Assembly (NCBI GenBank): GCA_020722815.1
Contig: DYKB01000070.1
Coordinates: 1 to 34,054, forward strand
Origin: Caldithrix sp.
GTDB taxonomy: Bacteria > Zhuqueibacterota > Zhuqueibacteria > Thermofontimicrobiales > Sulfurfontimicrobiaceae
Direction: 5' to 3'
DNA length: 34,054 nt
Shown here: positions 33,315 to 34,054 of the stretch, in pieces
How positions within the stretch are numbered: the stretch's first letter is position 1
How the letters are laid out: every line of letters starts with the position of its first letter
Program-made: the position numbers and the translations under genes
The notes under the pieces: generated by a model
The model's input: the letters and a program-made list of their open reading frames with translations, nothing else
Told to the model about the DNA's origin: nothing
Databases searched by the model: none

Positions 33315-33848
33315 TCACTCCAAAGCATCCATTTTCAGTGGAATCTCTGCAGCACCAGCAAATGCCGATGCACTTGAATAATACCAATGTTCTGGTGCCT
33401 GGACCAAGCCGCGTTCAACAGCATTGAAATGAGTATATTGTACTTTTTGATTAAATATTTCCTGATTTTGAATAAGTTGGGGATGCGCACCTTCCTGCCA
33501 AACCTGATAAAGACTTTCTTCTTTATAGGGTTTCTTTTGATACTTAAAGATGTTTAAAGCCCACCGTTTTTTATCTATTTCCAATTCAGAAACGATCTCT
33601 TTTGCAGTAAAACTTTTAATTGATTGAATCACTCTGGATAATTCCGGATGGGAAACAATGGCATGAAAATGATTATCCAGAATGATATAGGCATAAATTT
33701 TAAGGTCTTTTTTAACCTGAGAAAATTTAAAAGCATTGATGATAATGTCAAAATATTTTCGACTCGTAAAAATCGGAATCCATTCTATGATCGTAGAAGT
33801 TATAAAATAGACACCTTCTTCATTGATGATTCGATATTTTGAACGCAT
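33315..33848 (-). CDS. REP-associated tyrosine transposase (RAYT, IS200-like)
   Basis: This 177-residue Y1 single-strand transposase-like protein starts with a G-V-Y-F-I-T-S-T strand, followed by the metal-binding H-x-H in L-D-N-H-F-H-A-I-V (His60, His62). Near Tyr138 it has Q-Y-T-H-F-N-A-V-E-R-G-L-V, the nucleophile region matching the Y-I-H-x-N-P-V-x-R-G-L-V of RAYTs, and then W-Y-Y-S-S-A. All three catalytic residues appear intact. AGAGG lies upstream of the ATG. RAYTs are chromosomal, usually single-copy, and move or maintain REP palindromes, which fits with the palindromes on both flanks. It is not flanked by IS ends. Confidence 0.88.
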   Translation of the reverse strand: MRSKYRIINEEGVYFITSTIIEWIPIFTSRKYFDIIINAFKFSQVKKDLKIYAYIILDNHFHAIVSHPELSRVIQSIKSFTAKEIVSELEIDKKRWALNIFKYQKKPYKEESLYQVWQEGAHPQLIQNQEIFNQKVQYTHFNAVERGLVQAPEHWYYSSASAFAGAAEIPLKMDALE

Positions 33849-33880
33849 AATAACCTCTTTTAATTAAATTGTTGATTTAA

Positions 33881-34054
33881 AAGCTGGAGCTTTTTGAATT
33901 TGAGGTTACCAAGCAGGAGCTTAGTAACCAGGACGGTTTACCAAGACTTTTCACCCGAATGCGGACATCTAATTTCATAGCTCCAGCCATCACCCTGATT
34001 CCCAAGCTCCACAACCTCTAATTCCCAAGCTCCACAATATCTAATTCCCAAGCT
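33881..34054. repeat. REP-like palindromes and 23-bp tandem repeat upstream of the RAYT
   Basis: GGTTAC (33904-33909) pairs with GTAACC (33924-33929) around AAGCAGGAGCTTA. AGCTGGAGCTT at 33882-33892 and ATAGCTCCAG at 33978-33987 are variants of the same core. From 33999 to the window end a unit of 23 bp (ATTCCCAAGCTCCACAATAT plus CTA) occurs twice and begins a third time. The word TAATTCCCAAGCTCCA also lies at 33217-33232 on the other side of the gene. The array is cut off by the window edge. Confidence 0.65.

Noticed and set aside
33085..33387. 100-codon minus-strand open frame after the RAYT
   Set aside because: It overlaps the RAYT 3' end and runs through the REP-like palindromes, with no sign of coding.
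33999..34054. CRISPR-like short tandem repeat
   Set aside because: The units are directly adjacent at a 23-bp period without spacers, and no cas genes are near. It fits REP-type repeats.
1..34054. tRNA, rRNA, riboswitch or prophage genes
   Set aside because: I saw no cloverleaf-like tRNA sequence, rRNA core sequence, known riboswitch core or phage structural gene on reading both strands, although a covariance-model scan was not possible.

Overview
This window looks like a chromosomal segment of an AT-rich Gram-negative (diderm) bacterium, probably from the FCB-related / KSB1-Calditrichota-like part of the tree. The evidence is an LptE-type outer-membrane lipoprotein, a sigma-54 activator, a tetraheme c-type cytochrome next to a ResB/CcsA (system II) cytochrome c assembly pair, several exported carbohydrate-active-type proteins, and many short dispersed repeats between genes. 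The phylum guess is inference, because no rRNA or other decisive marker is present.

Layout: (1) 1-650 is a decayed edge with a remnant of an IS4/Tn5-like transposase and a strong palindrome. (2) 688-3701 holds an anchored NlpC/P60-like protein, a Tat-exported sugar isomerase-like protein, a MITE-like element and a stand-alone SLATT-type 2TM protein. (3) 4369-5757 is UDP-glucose 6-dehydrogenase, ending at a clear terminator. (4) 5948-9085 (minus) is an operon-like run of sigma-54 activator, lptE and a TPR protein. (5) 9086-9849 is a gene-free repeat cluster that includes a second MITE-like element. (6) 9850-14506 (minus) holds a galE-like epimerase, purD and uvrB. (7) 14800-17812 (plus) holds a zinc-ribbon/RDD/PpiD-like fusion and a hotdog thioesterase. 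(8) 17892-22422 (minus) holds a YgiQ radical SAM protein, a lipoprotein with a glycosidase-like barrel and a decayed sulfatase whose active-site Cys codon is now Gly. (9) 23265-27140 (plus) holds a Crp-type promoter with class II geometry, an atypical receiver protein, a tetraheme cytochrome and ResB/CcsA. (10) 27440-32935 (plus) holds a BNR-repeat protein, an S9 peptidase and a Gfo/Idh/MocA oxidoreductase. (11) 33100-34054 holds a REP-associated tyrosine transposase (RAYT) amid palindromes that are probably its REP-like repeats.

Functionally, ugd and the epimerase supply nucleotide sugars for surface polysaccharide, which fits with lptE. The cytochrome, ResB and CcsA form an electron-transfer and haem-attachment module. 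The sugar isomerase, Gfo/Idh/MocA, BNR, glycosidase-like and dead sulfatase genes suggest past or present polysaccharide use. purD, uvrB, ygiQ and the PPIase are housekeeping. I found no complete new multi-gene system, CRISPR array or phage. The most unusual items are the RDD-PpiD fusion, the receiver with Glu at the phosphoacceptor site under a Crp-type promoter, the orphan SLATT protein, and several non-autonomous repeat families, two of which are present twice.
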